Below the pieces are notes generated by a model. The model searched no databases and had not been told where the DNA came from. It worked only from the letters and a program-made list of their open reading frames with translations. The position numbers and the translations under genes are program-made. A stretch of DNA of 64,000 bases. It comes from Lachnospiraceae bacterium. Its GTDB lineage: Bacteria; Bacillota; Clostridia; Lachnospirales; Lachnospiraceae. Each line of letters opens with the position of its first letter. Position 1 is the first letter of the stretch. The stretch spans positions 422,001 to 486,000 of the forward strand of contig AP025573.1 in NCBI GenBank assembly GCA_022845895.1, given 5' to 3'. Below, piece after piece: positions 44,884 through 53,388 of this stretch.

Positions 44884-45148
44884 AGCCAGCGTTCATCCGC
44901 TGGCCAGTAATGTCACACAGCCACTCTCGCCCTTGTTAAGTGAAGTAGATAGCGGACGGGGAGCCGGGTGGGAGATGCGAAGGTATAAGCGGGAGAGGCG
45001 TAGAATCCTTTCCGTAGCCCTTATCCTGCGGGATGTAAGCCGCTATCGGCGCGCATTCCGCATGGTTAGGGATACGTGAATTAGTCGGAGCCTCGTACGC
45101 ATCGGAGCATCTGCCACCCGGCTTCCCGCACGCCGCCACTTTACTTAA
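44884..45148 (-). ncRNA. Candidate structured RNA, copy B
   Basis: Inverted homologue of copy A, clearly related by eye but diverged. Conserved blocks include CTCCGATGCGT, GCCGATAGCGGCT, CTCCCGCTTATACCT, GCTATCTACTT and GTGGCTGTGTGACATTACTG. P1 here is GCGGGAAGCCGGGTGG with CCACCCGGCTCCCCG, and the inner stem is CGTA-CCCT-CC-TGCGG with its complement, so the bases changed while pairing was kept. A final hairpin CCAGCG/CGCTGG follows the tail. Its 5' end lies eight bases beyond the stop of the 51-residue ORF on the same strand. Confidence 0.65.
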
Positions 45149-45156
45149 ACCCCCAT

Positions 45157-45312
45157 TTAATACCTCAGCTGAATCCCCTGTTCTTCGATCCAGTCCTCTA
45201 GGTCATCTTGAGCGTCGGCAGCCCAGGTACCGGACAGTTCCTTTTCCTTGTCTGTCAAAGCGTCCTCATTTTTGCCTGTGGCCTCTCTTTGTTTTCTTTT
45301 TTCGTCTTGCAT
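45157..45312 (-). CDS. Small acidic protein, 51 residues, unknown
   Basis: ATG 45312 follows AAGGAGG at good spacing and the frame runs to TAA 45157-45159. The product is highly charged (MQDEKRKQREATGKNEDALT start; DDLEDWIEEQGI near the end) with one GTW and one DW motif and no membrane segment. It lies directly upstream of RNA copy B on the same strand, so they may share a transcript. I do not recognise a family. Confidence 0.6.
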   Translation of the reverse strand: MQDEKRKQREATGKNEDALTDKEKELSGTWAADAQDDLEDWIEEQGIQLRY

Positions 45313-45406
45313 AGTAGACCTCCTTCTCTTTTATGTGCTCATATAAATAATAATTCTAGCTTATGTATAGTTATGCAGATTAGCCGGTCCATCTGCGCCT
45401 TTGGAT

Positions 45407-45449
45407 AAAGAAAAGGCACGACATACGATATGTCGTGCCCTTTCTTTTT
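45407..45449. terminator. Bidirectional intrinsic terminator
   Basis: GGCACGACATA (45415-45425) pairs perfectly with TATGTCGTGCC (45429-45439). CTTTCTTTTT follows on the plus strand and TTTTCTTT on the minus strand. Confidence 0.85.
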
Positions 45450-45874
45450 GGTATGTCATTGAGAGGTTTTTCCTCGTTGCATTGCAGTTTTGTTTATATA
45501 CAAAGCTGGGGAATGCTCCTACTAAAGAGGATGTATATATCAATTGGAGTCCACTGTCGCAGGACCATTCTTGGGGGAAATGGTCGGCGGCAGCTTAACT
45601 GCAATTACAACCATATTGGTTTTAACTTACCTGTACTTTTTTAAAAATAGGCAGTTCCCTTGCTCGAGGTAACCGCCATTGGTTTTCGTACATTTAAGTT
45701 GCTATTAATATAACATTTATAAATTTAAGTGTCAATACAAGTAAAATAAAAAATTAATTTTTATGCAATTTAACGATTAAATTTGAATTTTGATGTGTAA
45801 TTTAATGCACTTTACCGTGGTAAAAGAGTAAAGACACAAGTTTTTACTGATTGTCTTACTTTGTCAAGTGACTC

Positions 45875-45903
45875 TTGTGGTTGTAAGATAAATATAATAT
45901 AAT
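45875..45903 (+). promoter_or_regulatory. Sigma-A-type promoter of the YcxB-like gene
   Basis: TTGTGG, 17 bases, TATAAT, about 37 bases before the start codon at 45940. Confidence 0.6.
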
Positions 45904-45939
45904 GAGAGAGGAGAATAGTATACCGGAGGGAGAAAAAAT

Positions 45940-46569
45940 ATGACACCTATCTATAAAGTGGCAACGAAGCATACAGAAGAGGTACTGAAAGATTTTATTA
46001 AATTTACTTATAAAGTGAAAAATCCGAGAACAGGTCTTAAACTTAGTTTGTTTGCCGGCTGCTTTATCATACTGGCTGTGGCGTTTAGGGAGATTCCATC
46101 TGCAGCATGGCCTTGCGGCATAATCGGTGCATTGATTCTGATATTTATATTTACGAGGCGATATATTGCGTTCACGAAACTTGCAGCTGTAGATGATAAC
46201 TACAAAAATCAATCGGATATTTTCTTTACATTCGGTCAAAGCGGGTTTGATGTCGAGAATACGGAATACCAGGAAGTGAACAATGCAAAATATGGCGAGG
46301 TATCAGGCTGCTATAAGGATGACAGGAACTATTTTATAGCTATGAACAATGAAGAATTATATGTACTCCCTTTTGGAGATTTTAATATGGGGGATGCCGG
46401 AGAATTTGAAAAGTTTATACGGGATAAGACGAAAAGAGATGTGATACCTTTAAAATTGCCTCTGAAAGAACGTATACGGCTGATGAACATGATGAGGAAG
46501 GCAGCTGAGGCAGAGCAGGACCGCAAGATACAGGAAAAGAAAAAGAATAAGTCAGGGAAAAAGAAATAA
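45940..46569 (+). CDS. YcxB-like membrane protein
   Basis: 209 residues. Two membrane helices at about 30-72 are followed by a YcxB-type domain (FTFGQSGFDVEN, YGEVSGCYKDDRNYFIAMNN, LYVLPFGDF) and a strongly basic tail (about 170-209, KKKNKSGKKK). Function of the family is unknown. GGAGGG precedes the ATG. A palindromic terminator separates it from the convergent TauE-like gene. Confidence 0.75.
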   Translation: MTPIYKVATKHTEEVLKDFIKFTYKVKNPRTGLKLSLFAGCFIILAVAFREIPSAAWPCGIIGALILIFIFTRRYIAFTKLAAVDDNYKNQSDIFFTFGQSGFDVENTEYQEVNNAKYGEVSGCYKDDRNYFIAMNNEELYVLPFGDFNMGDAGEFEKFIRDKTKRDVIPLKLPLKERIRLMNMMRKAAEAEQDRKIQEKKKNKSGKKK

Positions 46570-46580
46570 AGAAGTTAATA

Positions 46581-46608
46581 AAAATGCCACCCGGCCGGGT
46601 GGCATTTT
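46581..46608. terminator. Bidirectional terminator between convergent genes
   Basis: AAAATGCCACCCGG and CCGGGTGGCATTTT form a 28-bp perfect palindrome, with TTTTA following on both sides. Confidence 0.85.
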
Positions 46609-46622
46609 ATTTGTTATATTAA

Positions 46623-47489
46623 TTAACCTTTGGAAGCATCTCTAAAGAACGTGATTGCCGTGTAAATCATTACAACGATTACAACCCATGTAAGCACGGT
46701 CATAGGCATAGATTTTACTAAGAAGTAAGCAATAAGTACACCGATTACACCGCCGACTGTAAGAAGTACAGAAGCTTTCCTGTCATACTTGCCTTCTTTG
46801 ATGAATTTGATACCGCATGCTGGCATCAGGAATGCACAGGAACCCATCATAACTGGGAAAGCTGCCTGTATGTTCATACCTAAAGCACCAATCATAGCCA
46901 TACAAGGAGCGTAGAGACCAACACCGATTGTCATGAAAGCTCCAAGGAAGAAGTTGACAACGATACCGATTACTAACTTAATGCCTGTAAGGCCTGTAGC
47001 CGTACCAACAGCGCCGAATGGACCGAATGATAATAATCTGCAGCCCATGATTATAGCGAGAGCAATAAGAGCGGCTCCCAAAGCGATACGAATCTGCTTA
47101 ACAGGCATCTTGGAAACGATACCTGCTCCTATGTAAGAACCTATAACTGCTGAAATGATTAACAGTACAAGAGTTAATGTATCCATTTCAATTAATGTCA
47201 GGAAAAGAACAAATTCTGTTACGACCGGTATAGCATCACCGATATTCAGTGTACCAGGCATTGTCTCGTCAGGACTTGATTTTGTAAACTTGAAGCCAGC
47301 CTGTGTAGTTGCAAAACTTCCGATACCAAGCGTATCGAGGAAGTTTGTAATAGCACCAATGATGAACAACGGAATTACTTTTTTGCCCGTAAACTCTTCT
47401 TTGTGAGCTACACAGTCCTTAATCCAGTATACGGCGAAGATTGCTGTATACACAATGATAATAATACGTAAAATAGTTGTTGCGTTCAT
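46623..47489 (-). CDS. TauE/SafE-family membrane permease
   Basis: 288 residues with eight or so membrane segments and the two-fold repeat of the TauE/SafE family (FLDTLGIGSFATTQAGFK early, LGAFMTIGVGLYAPCMAMIG later). The family exports or imports small organic or sulfur-containing anions. Being near the prd genes, it might move proline, 5-aminovalerate or a selenium/sulfur compound, but this is only context. It has its own promoter 130 bases upstream. Confidence 0.82.
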   Translation of the reverse strand: MNATTILRIIIIVYTAIFAVYWIKDCVAHKEEFTGKKVIPLFIIGAITNFLDTLGIGSFATTQAGFKFTKSSPDETMPGTLNIGDAIPVVTEFVLFLTLIEMDTLTLVLLIISAVIGSYIGAGIVSKMPVKQIRIALGAALIALAIIMGCRLLSFGPFGAVGTATGLTGIKLVIGIVVNFFLGAFMTIGVGLYAPCMAMIGALGMNIQAAFPVMMGSCAFLMPACGIKFIKEGKYDRKASVLLTVGGVIGVLIAYFLVKSMPMTVLTWVVIVVMIYTAITFFRDASKG

Positions 47490-47933
47490 AGTTCATCCCT
47501 CCAGATTGTTTAAAAAGTAACTAAAACTTAAAATAAACAAACAATATGTCCTCTAAACTGGAATACAAGTACCCCGATTTACTATATTCCTTGTTAAAAT
47601 ATTGTCTGTTCTTGTTCCAATTGTATCAATTTCTATAGAAAAAGTCAATTGAATTTATAGATTATAGCCAAATAAAGACAAGCCTCCGACGGTTCGGCGG
47701 CGATTTATGTACATAGAAGAAGATATATGGTATAAATTGTCTGAAAGCGGATATCTGAATTGCTGTTTATAACTGATAATTTGAAGGACAAATATCGACC
47801 AGTTAAGGAAATCTGCTTTGATTTTACAGACTAAAATCATAAGATAGTAATATAATACGACAGGTCTCTTTGTTACTGGCTCGTCTTTGCCAGTTAAGAA
47901 AATGACAAAGAGTATGGAGAGGAGGGCGGCTGC
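47490..47933. other. Intergenic region between TauE-like permease and the T7SS locus
   Basis: 444 bp, AT-rich. It holds the permease promoter and, at the right, the leader of the T7SS operon ending in AGGAGGG. No gene or repeat is evident; a small GCCTCCGAC-GGTTCGGCGGC stem-like patch lies at about 47682-47702. Confidence 0.6.
47620..47648 (-). promoter_or_regulatory. Sigma-A-type promoter of the TauE-like gene
   Basis: On the minus strand TTGACT, 17 bases, TACAAT, leaving a leader of about 125 nt. Confidence 0.65.
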
Positions 47934-50084
47934 TTGAGAAATAAGAAGGTCGGCCGTATGATTATATTGCCTGTAGCTGCACTTGTGTTGCTTGCGGCCG
48001 GTTTTATAGCTGGAAGGGTAAGTACGGCATATGTGGCAGATGCCGGGCGGGAAGAAGAGAGCAGCATAATTGCGGTGGTGAATCTGGACGAGGGCGTGAG
48101 AAGAGAAGACGGAGCGGTCAATTATGCTGCGAGCCTGATTCATTTCTCCGGCGGCAATTATGTATACGCAGGTCTGGAAGATGCCAGGAATGGAGTGCAG
48201 ACAGGAGATTATGCGGCTTATATCGTCATACCGGCAGGCTTTTCAGCAGATATCGAAAGTCTGAATACGGTGATGTCTAAGTCAAATATAACATATGAGA
48301 TCAATAAGCAGCTCGCCCAGGAGAAAAAGATAACGATTCTTAAACAGGTCGATTCTTTCATACAGTCGATGGCGGACAATGTAAGTCTGCTGTATGTGGA
48401 AGGGATTCTGGAGGAGTTCCATACTGCACAGGACAGTGCCATAAAGGTGATGGAAAATGATAAGAAAGATACATCGGTGCTGCTGGAAATCAAGGCCTAT
48501 GACCTGCAGAAATATATAGAATTCCCACAGCTCCTACAGCCGGATATGAGCATAACGGAACTGGACATACAACAATATATCCTCGGAAACGTAACTGCTA
48601 TCGAAGAGATACAGAGCCAGTATGAAACAGGTGTGGCCAGGGGAGAAGAGGGGAGGAGGCAGCTTGCGGAAGCAGGAAGCGAGGCAAAGGCATCGCTTGA
48701 CGATACGAACCGGCAGATTGAAGGCCTGGATGTCACAAAGGATACGGAAGGAAACGATATATATGACCCGGGCCTGCCTGGGGTAAAGAGGCTGCTTGCA
48801 GATTATAATACGGCACTTGAAAGCAACAGAGACAATATTCAAGGCAAGCTGGATCTTGTGGAGGGGAATCTGGGTGTACTACAGAGATATTGGATGGGGA
48901 TGCGCCACGGTATAGAAGAGCATAACAACGGTATCCAGACAGCGGCAGACGATATCGCCGATGTTCTGAGTACCGGTACATATGATACAGGCTCTTTACC
49001 GGCCTGGACGGTCCATGATGGGACCGTAACGATGAACGGAGCAGCATACACGCTGACGGCGGCAGATGGAACCTTAGACGTAGGAGAGCTGGAGCGGCTG
49101 CTTACGGATTACCGGCAGAACAGCAGTGGCACCTATAGGGTGGGAGTGGCTTCGACAGATATCCAGGACAAAGAAGAGATAAAAGCAATCGTTCTGAGCC
49201 TGTTGCCAGACTGCAGCATCGAACGGTTCGTAGAAGAGGAGGACGGAACCTTCACAGAAGGAGACGCGCAGGAGAATAGAAGAGAGGCGGACAGGCTGCT
49301 TGCGGACAGCCTCGCGGCATCAGGCGTTGACCTGGCGGCGGATGAAGATTATAAGATTGAGCCAATCAGCCAGACAAAACTGGATGATATTATGGGCAGC
49401 CTCAGAAGCGATGTCGTATCCCCTCTGCTTAACAGGGCCGATGAAGTGAAACATGCCTTCCAAAGCAGCTATGCCGATTCCGATGGAAAGCTGTCCACGT
49501 TCCAAAGCTCGCTGACAGCATATGATCCACTTGGGCATATCGACCGTAGCGCAATACAGGATTCATATGCAGACATGCACGACAATACGAGCTCCCTGCA
49601 GAAGGAGGTACTGGAAAAAGACACGGATCGTCTGGAGAGCATGGCAAAGACCTATGAGACATACACGGCGAATGAAGTGGCATTACAGCAGCATATACAA
49701 GAGGCGACAAAAGCTTCGGAAGAAGCAGTCGAACAAGGGCTTGCAGGGGCACAGAAAGTAAAGGAAGAGAGCAGCCGGGACAACCAGGAACGAATGGAGA
49801 GCTTTACGGGTAAATTACCGTACACAAGGATAGGAAAAGCACAGAATCAAGAAGCGGGCCGCTTTATTGTGGATCCTTTCTGGGTGACAGAGCAGAATAC
49901 GGCAGGCAATACCGGTGGCGGCAATATGGAAGATGACGCTGCATCTGCGTCAGGAAGCGATGTAAAAGAGGCCTCGGAAACCGGCAGGGCCGTACTGGAA
50001 GTGCTCGGTGCATTTGCCATCCTCGGCGTCGTAGCCTCTATCACTATAAATGCGTCAATGCGTAGAAAGAAAAAGGATAATTAA
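47934..50084 (+). CDS. esaA: Type VII secretion protein EsaA-like (YueB/YhgE-type)
   Basis: 716 residues. One N-terminal membrane helix (about 8-30), a very long extracellular, partly coiled-coil region, and one C-terminal helix (about 682-705) before a lysine-rich tail. The extracellular start IIAVVNLDEGVRREDG is typical of EsaA/YhgE-type proteins, which form the outward part of the T7SSb machine. The start is a TTG eight bases after AGGAGGG; the first ATG is eight codons later. It opens the T7SS operon. Confidence 0.82.
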   Translation: MRNKKVGRMIILPVAALVLLAAGFIAGRVSTAYVADAGREEESSIIAVVNLDEGVRREDGAVNYAASLIHFSGGNYVYAGLEDARNGVQTGDYAAYIVIPAGFSADIESLNTVMSKSNITYEINKQLAQEKKITILKQVDSFIQSMADNVSLLYVEGILEEFHTAQDSAIKVMENDKKDTSVLLEIKAYDLQKYIEFPQLLQPDMSITELDIQQYILGNVTAIEEIQSQYETGVARGEEGRRQLAEAGSEAKASLDDTNRQIEGLDVTKDTEGNDIYDPGLPGVKRLLADYNTALESNRDNIQGKLDLVEGNLGVLQRYWMGMRHGIEEHNNGIQTAADDIADVLSTGTYDTGSLPAWTVHDGTVTMNGAAYTLTAADGTLDVGELERLLTDYRQNSSGTYRVGVASTDIQDKEEIKAIVLSLLPDCSIERFVEEEDGTFTEGDAQENRREADRLLADSLAASGVDLAADEDYKIEPISQTKLDDIMGSLRSDVVSPLLNRADEVKHAFQSSYADSDGKLSTFQSSLTAYDPLGHIDRSAIQDSYADMHDNTSSLQKEVLEKDTDRLESMAKTYETYTANEVALQQHIQEATKASEEAVEQGLAGAQKVKEESSRDNQERMESFTGKLPYTRIGKAQNQEAGRFIVDPFWVTEQNTAGNTGGGNMEDDAASASGSDVKEASETGRAVLEVLGAFAILGVVASITINASMRRKKKDN

Positions 50085-50131
50085 CATCCAGAGATGCTAA
50101 TTATAAATCAAAAGAAGAGAGGAGGATACAT

Positions 50132-50428
50132 ATGAACATAGGAATTAAAAGCGATGACGTGAAGACTCAGGCACAGCAGATAACAGGACAGGCAATGCAG
50201 GAGTATACGGAGCTGCGCTCATTCCTGGATACGATTGTCAACAGCAAGCTGCCGGAGCTGTGGCAGGGAGCGGGAGCAGAAGCGTACATAACCCGCTATC
50301 AGGAACTGGCGCCAAGCTTCCAGGCAATCCAGGATCTGATTCAGGATATCGGGACAGGCCTGCAGCAGAATGCAACATACTATGAAGAGGCAGACCAGGC
50401 TGCAAGTGCGGCCAATTCAGGCAGATAG
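50132..50428 (+). CDS. esxA: WXG100 protein, EsxA-like T7SS substrate
   Basis: 98 residues, two predicted helices joined by the WQG turn (Trp44-Gln45-Gly46) in LWQGAGAEAYITRYQE. WXG100 proteins are secreted as dimers and are needed for machine function. GAGGAGG precedes the ATG. A hairpin after the stop may make this gene the most abundant product of the operon. Confidence 0.92.
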   Translation: MNIGIKSDDVKTQAQQITGQAMQEYTELRSFLDTIVNSKLPELWQGAGAEAYITRYQELAPSFQAIQDLIQDIGTGLQQNATYYEEADQAASAANSGR

Positions 50429-50434
50429 GGCGAT

Positions 50435-50469
50435 GGGAGCCAAGGGCCGGGTGCTCCGGCTCCCCTTTT
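50435..50469 (+). terminator. Weak attenuator after esxA
   Basis: GGGAGCC (50435-50441) pairs with GGCTCCC (50458-50464), with GGCC/CCGG-type inner pairing possible, followed by CTTTTG. The downstream T7SS genes continue on the same strand. Confidence 0.5.
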
Positions 50470-50508
50470 GATGATGCGTCTGGCAATATGAACGCAATGG
50501 GAGGCTAT

Positions 50509-50958
50509 ATGGAGACAGAAGAAGTTCAGGTTCAACAGGAAGATACAGATATAGAATGGGATACTTCTGTGATAACAGAACAGAAGAGCACCACCGGCAT
50601 CTCGCTCTGTGACCTGTACGGCTTACCAGTATTTGAAGACAGGTCACAAGAAAAGATACAGTCCTTAGAGCTGGAAAATATGCATAACATAACGTATATC
50701 GGACAGCAGGTGTTTGTCACTACGAATGACGGAGAAGAGAAGCTGGATGTTATCCGCGGCCAGGTGTTTGCCGGGACTGTGGAAAATATCGGGAATAAAA
50801 TAGAAAAAGAGGAAGCCGGTACCGGTTCGGACGTAATATTCTGGATAGAGATTATCGCCGCCGTCGTGCTGGCCGCCGCATACTTATATGCAGGAAAGCT
50901 TAGAAGGGAAAGGAAGCGCAGGATTGATAGTATTAACGATATGTACGGAGTACAATAA
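50509..50958 (+). CDS. EssA-like T7SS membrane protein
   Basis: 149 residues with an acidic extracellular-type N-terminal part and one membrane helix near the end (about 112-132), followed by a basic tail (KLRRERKRRI). Size, topology and place between esxA and esaB match EssA. I take the ATG after GGGAGG (four bases); two earlier in-frame ATGs have no ribosome site. The identity is by synteny more than sequence. Confidence 0.65.
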   Translation: METEEVQVQQEDTDIEWDTSVITEQKSTTGISLCDLYGLPVFEDRSQEKIQSLELENMHNITYIGQQVFVTTNDGEEKLDVIRGQVFAGTVENIGNKIEKEEAGTGSDVIFWIEIIAAVVLAAAYLYAGKLRRERKRRIDSINDMYGVQ

Positions 50959-51160
50959 TGGAAAGATAGATGTCAGCGTGAAGTCAGAGCAGAGGATCCG
51001 GGATGTGCTGGATATCCTGAACGATAACAGCGCGCTTACACTTGAAGTGCCCCCGGAGGGCATCTCAGTCAGGTCCTGGAGGCAGAAGACATATGTGAAT
51101 CCATATCTGACATTCAAACAGGCGGGAATACGTCACGGAGATAGGTTGACCGTCATGTGA
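50924..51160 (+). CDS. esaB: EsaB/YukD-like ubiquitin-fold protein
   Basis: 78 residues with the YukD pattern (IVLTICTEYNNGKIDVSV, then GIRHGDRLTVM at the end). EsaB is a small cytosolic ubiquitin-like component that regulates T7SSb. The TTG start at 50924 gives the usual family length and follows AAAGGAAG; it overlaps the EssA-like gene by 35 bp. An upstream ATG at 50888 would add 12 residues without a better ribosome site. Confidence 0.82.
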   Translation: MIVLTICTEYNNGKIDVSVKSEQRIRDVLDILNDNSALTLEVPPEGISVRSWRQKTYVNPYLTFKQAGIRHGDRLTVM

Positions 51161-51206
51161 ATGGGCAGGGATGAGCACTGTTACATAAGCAGGAAAGGAG
51201 AAAGGT

Positions 51207-52535
51207 ATGGGCGTAAAGATGAATGTAGGAACGGTACTGTCGGAACTCGATTCCATGAACAGATACCTGTCGGATGTCTGGATGAAAAGCGGCACGCTTG
51301 GCAAGGCGTTCCGGTCTTTTGAAGGAGAGGCCGGCCTTCAAAGTGTGGCTTATGACAATCATAAGAGCTATATCGGGCAGGTGCATCAGCCCGTAGCAGA
51401 GGGAATCGCCGGCTTCTGTTCTGAGATGATGGAGGCAAACGATGCGTACGGAGGCTGCCTCCGCCAGTATTTTTCAGACGGAATGACCGTGGACGAAGAT
51501 AAGTGGAAAAGCGAGCATGAGGCTTTGAAAGCGCATTATGACCAGCTTAATTCCACGCTGACCTATATCATAGAAACGATACGGAGCATGGTCTCTATGG
51601 GGGGACGCCCTGGGGCTGTCTATACGGATATGAGCGGCTATCAGCGTATCGCCAATTCCTATCGTGAGGAGCTGGAAACCCTTTATGAGATTATAGAGGA
51701 GTACAGGGAAAATATCGAGAAGATTGGCGAGATGCTGATAGCCACATCAGGCATATATGAGGGAGCACAGCGCATGCAGAAGGTGCTGGCATCCGCCATA
51801 TCGGCCATGTCCTGCGTGGGCTACAATGGGGCAACGAACGAATATGTCATAGTGCCGGTGAACCTGCAGCTGTTTGCGAAGATTGAAAAGGAAAGGCAGG
51901 AGATCCTCATAGCGAAGGTGCTGAACAAGCAGCTCGGTGACGAGCTTCTGGGAGAAGAGGAGTTCATGGCGCTTGATGCAGAAGAACAGCTGGAGTATGT
52001 CGACAAGGTGGCAAAGTTGATTGGGAAATATATTCCGAACCTGTCGGTGCAGATGCTGGACGGTGAGATGAGGATACCGTTGGCAGATGGGCTTGTGCTG
52101 TATGGGGGAGTGGCAAAGAGCATAGGGACGGATTTGGAGAATCCCCATTCCGTGGATGTGGCCATATCAAAGAATAGGGAGATATTGGCGGATTGGGGCG
52201 TGAAGATTGGGAATCTGGAGGGAAAAGTGAGCGGATCAGGGACTGGCTTAAAGTGCACTTTCAACATGGACAGTAAGACTACAGCATATACAGAGGTCGC
52301 ACATTCAAGAGAAGATGCCTATGCAAAAATTGAGTGGGGCGCAACAACAACTTATGAAGAAATAAACTCCGTCACCAGTAAAATCGGTCTGGAATATCAT
52401 CCGACAAAACAGGACTGGCGGGAGAGCCTGATGGAAGCTTACGAACTGGAAATTACAGATGTGCCAAAAGAAGTCTTAGAATTACAGGGTATTCTACTGC
52501 CGTTTCCGGTGGGAGTACCTGTGCCGGCAATATAA
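51207..52535 (+). CDS. LXG-type T7SS toxin
   Basis: 442 residues. The first 200 or so are helical and look like the LXG targeting domain (SELDSMNRYLSDVW, GEAGLQSVAYDNHKSYIG). The C-terminal part (about 230-442) should be the toxin but shows no motif I can name. AAAGGAG is seven bases from the ATG. The first 117 nt are repeated exactly at 59871-59987, and the tail resembles the ghost at 53256-53357. It lies inside the T7SS core operon, followed by two putative immunity genes. Confidence 0.8.
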   Translation: MGVKMNVGTVLSELDSMNRYLSDVWMKSGTLGKAFRSFEGEAGLQSVAYDNHKSYIGQVHQPVAEGIAGFCSEMMEANDAYGGCLRQYFSDGMTVDEDKWKSEHEALKAHYDQLNSTLTYIIETIRSMVSMGGRPGAVYTDMSGYQRIANSYREELETLYEIIEEYRENIEKIGEMLIATSGIYEGAQRMQKVLASAISAMSCVGYNGATNEYVIVPVNLQLFAKIEKERQEILIAKVLNKQLGDELLGEEEFMALDAEEQLEYVDKVAKLIGKYIPNLSVQMLDGEMRIPLADGLVLYGGVAKSIGTDLENPHSVDVAISKNREILADWGVKIGNLEGKVSGSGTGLKCTFNMDSKTTAYTEVAHSREDAYAKIEWGATTTYEEINSVTSKIGLEYHPTKQDWRESLMEAYELEITDVPKEVLELQGILLPFPVGVPVPAI

Positions 52536-52561
52536 TCATAACGAGGGGAGAGGAAAGGGAG

Positions 52562-53254
52562 ATGGAGAAGATTAAAAGGGCCCTTGGATATATCAGCATG
52601 GCAGTCATGATACTGGTGCTATTATATGTAAAGTATGCATATGAACGAGGACTAGAGCTGTGGCCGGTCAAAACGAAACTGCTGCATGATGAAGTGAGGG
52701 TGGAACGCAAGATAAAGATTCCAGTAGGAGAGACGATGGAGTTTATACAGCCCGCTTTTCTAGTCGGCATATCCCATTCATCAACAGAGACTCCCGAGGA
52801 CGCAATAGAGGATTTGGAAGAAGGCAACTATGGGCATGAGTGGTATGAAGAGGTCAAATTAAATGAGGATGGAACGCTCTCGATGACCGTGACGGGAAAG
52901 CAGTTGGAACACTGGATAAGTACAAGGGAAGATGCCCTGAATAAGCGAATTGAAAATGGCTGGGATAAAGGTCTGGAGATAACAATAAATAAGGACTTTA
53001 CAAAAGTAACATATACTTTAAAAGAGGGGTGTGAGATTACGTCATTAGAGTGGGGTATGTATGCTCAGGTCATCATAGGATGTTTATTTGAGATACAGTC
53101 CTTCACCGGTATAGCGCCGGAGGACTGTTATGTACGTGAAGTGGTGAAAAGAGAACTAGATGGAGAAACAATAACACTTATTGACACAAATACTGATAAT
53201 AGATATTTTGAACTAACTGATTCACAGTGGTACGGGGAAGAGGAAATAGAATAA
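52562..53254 (+). CDS. Putative membrane-anchored immunity protein, copy 1
   Basis: 230 residues: one N-terminal helix (about 8-26), then an acidic soluble domain probably outside the membrane. It directly follows the toxin gene (26 bases, GGGGAGAGG upstream), the usual place of the antidote. Copy 2 (53389-54075) is near-identical except in the last quarter, suggesting selection on the interaction surface. The immunity role is inferred from position and duplication. Confidence 0.6.
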   Translation: MEKIKRALGYISMAVMILVLLYVKYAYERGLELWPVKTKLLHDEVRVERKIKIPVGETMEFIQPAFLVGISHSSTETPEDAIEDLEEGNYGHEWYEEVKLNEDGTLSMTVTGKQLEHWISTREDALNKRIENGWDKGLEITINKDFTKVTYTLKEGCEITSLEWGMYAQVIIGCLFEIQSFTGIAPEDCYVREVVKRELDGETITLIDTNTDNRYFELTDSQWYGEEEIE

Positions 53255-53255
53255 G

Positions 53256-53357
53256 TATAGCCAATTTTGTGAACGAGAAATTATTGATGTACCAAATAAA
53301 TGCCAAGCTCTCCAGGGACATTTCTACGGTTATCAGCCAGAGCACCTGCGTCGATAA
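53256..53357 (+). pseudogene. Ghost of a second LXG toxin 3' end
   Basis: Between the two immunity copies, a frame ending at TAA 53355-53357 reads EREIIDVPNKCQALQG. This lines up with ELEITDVPKEVLELQG at the end of the 51207 toxin; nucleotides agree over most of that stretch. The frame has no start, and nothing upstream of it remains. It indicates that a whole toxin-tail plus immunity unit once followed here. Confidence 0.65.
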
Positions 53358-53388
53358 TATAATCATAATGAGCGGAGGGGATAGAGAG

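Larger units (their letters stand above)
45313..45939. other. AT-rich intergenic region without a credible long gene
   Basis: This 627-bp gap contains the bidirectional terminator at 45407-45449 and, at its right end, the promoter of the YcxB-like gene. Short open frames at 45401-45644 run through the terminator stem or lack ribosome sites. I see no further structure in 45450-45870. Confidence 0.7.

Noticed and set aside
44443..45139. Several 60-70 codon ORFs in the 44.4-45.2 kb region
   Set aside because: They run through the stems of the repeated RNA-like elements in different frames, are Pro/Ala/His-rich and lack good ribosome sites.
45401..45644. Small ORFs of 65-69 codons
   Set aside because: They begin inside or next to a strong terminator stem and have no ribosome site.
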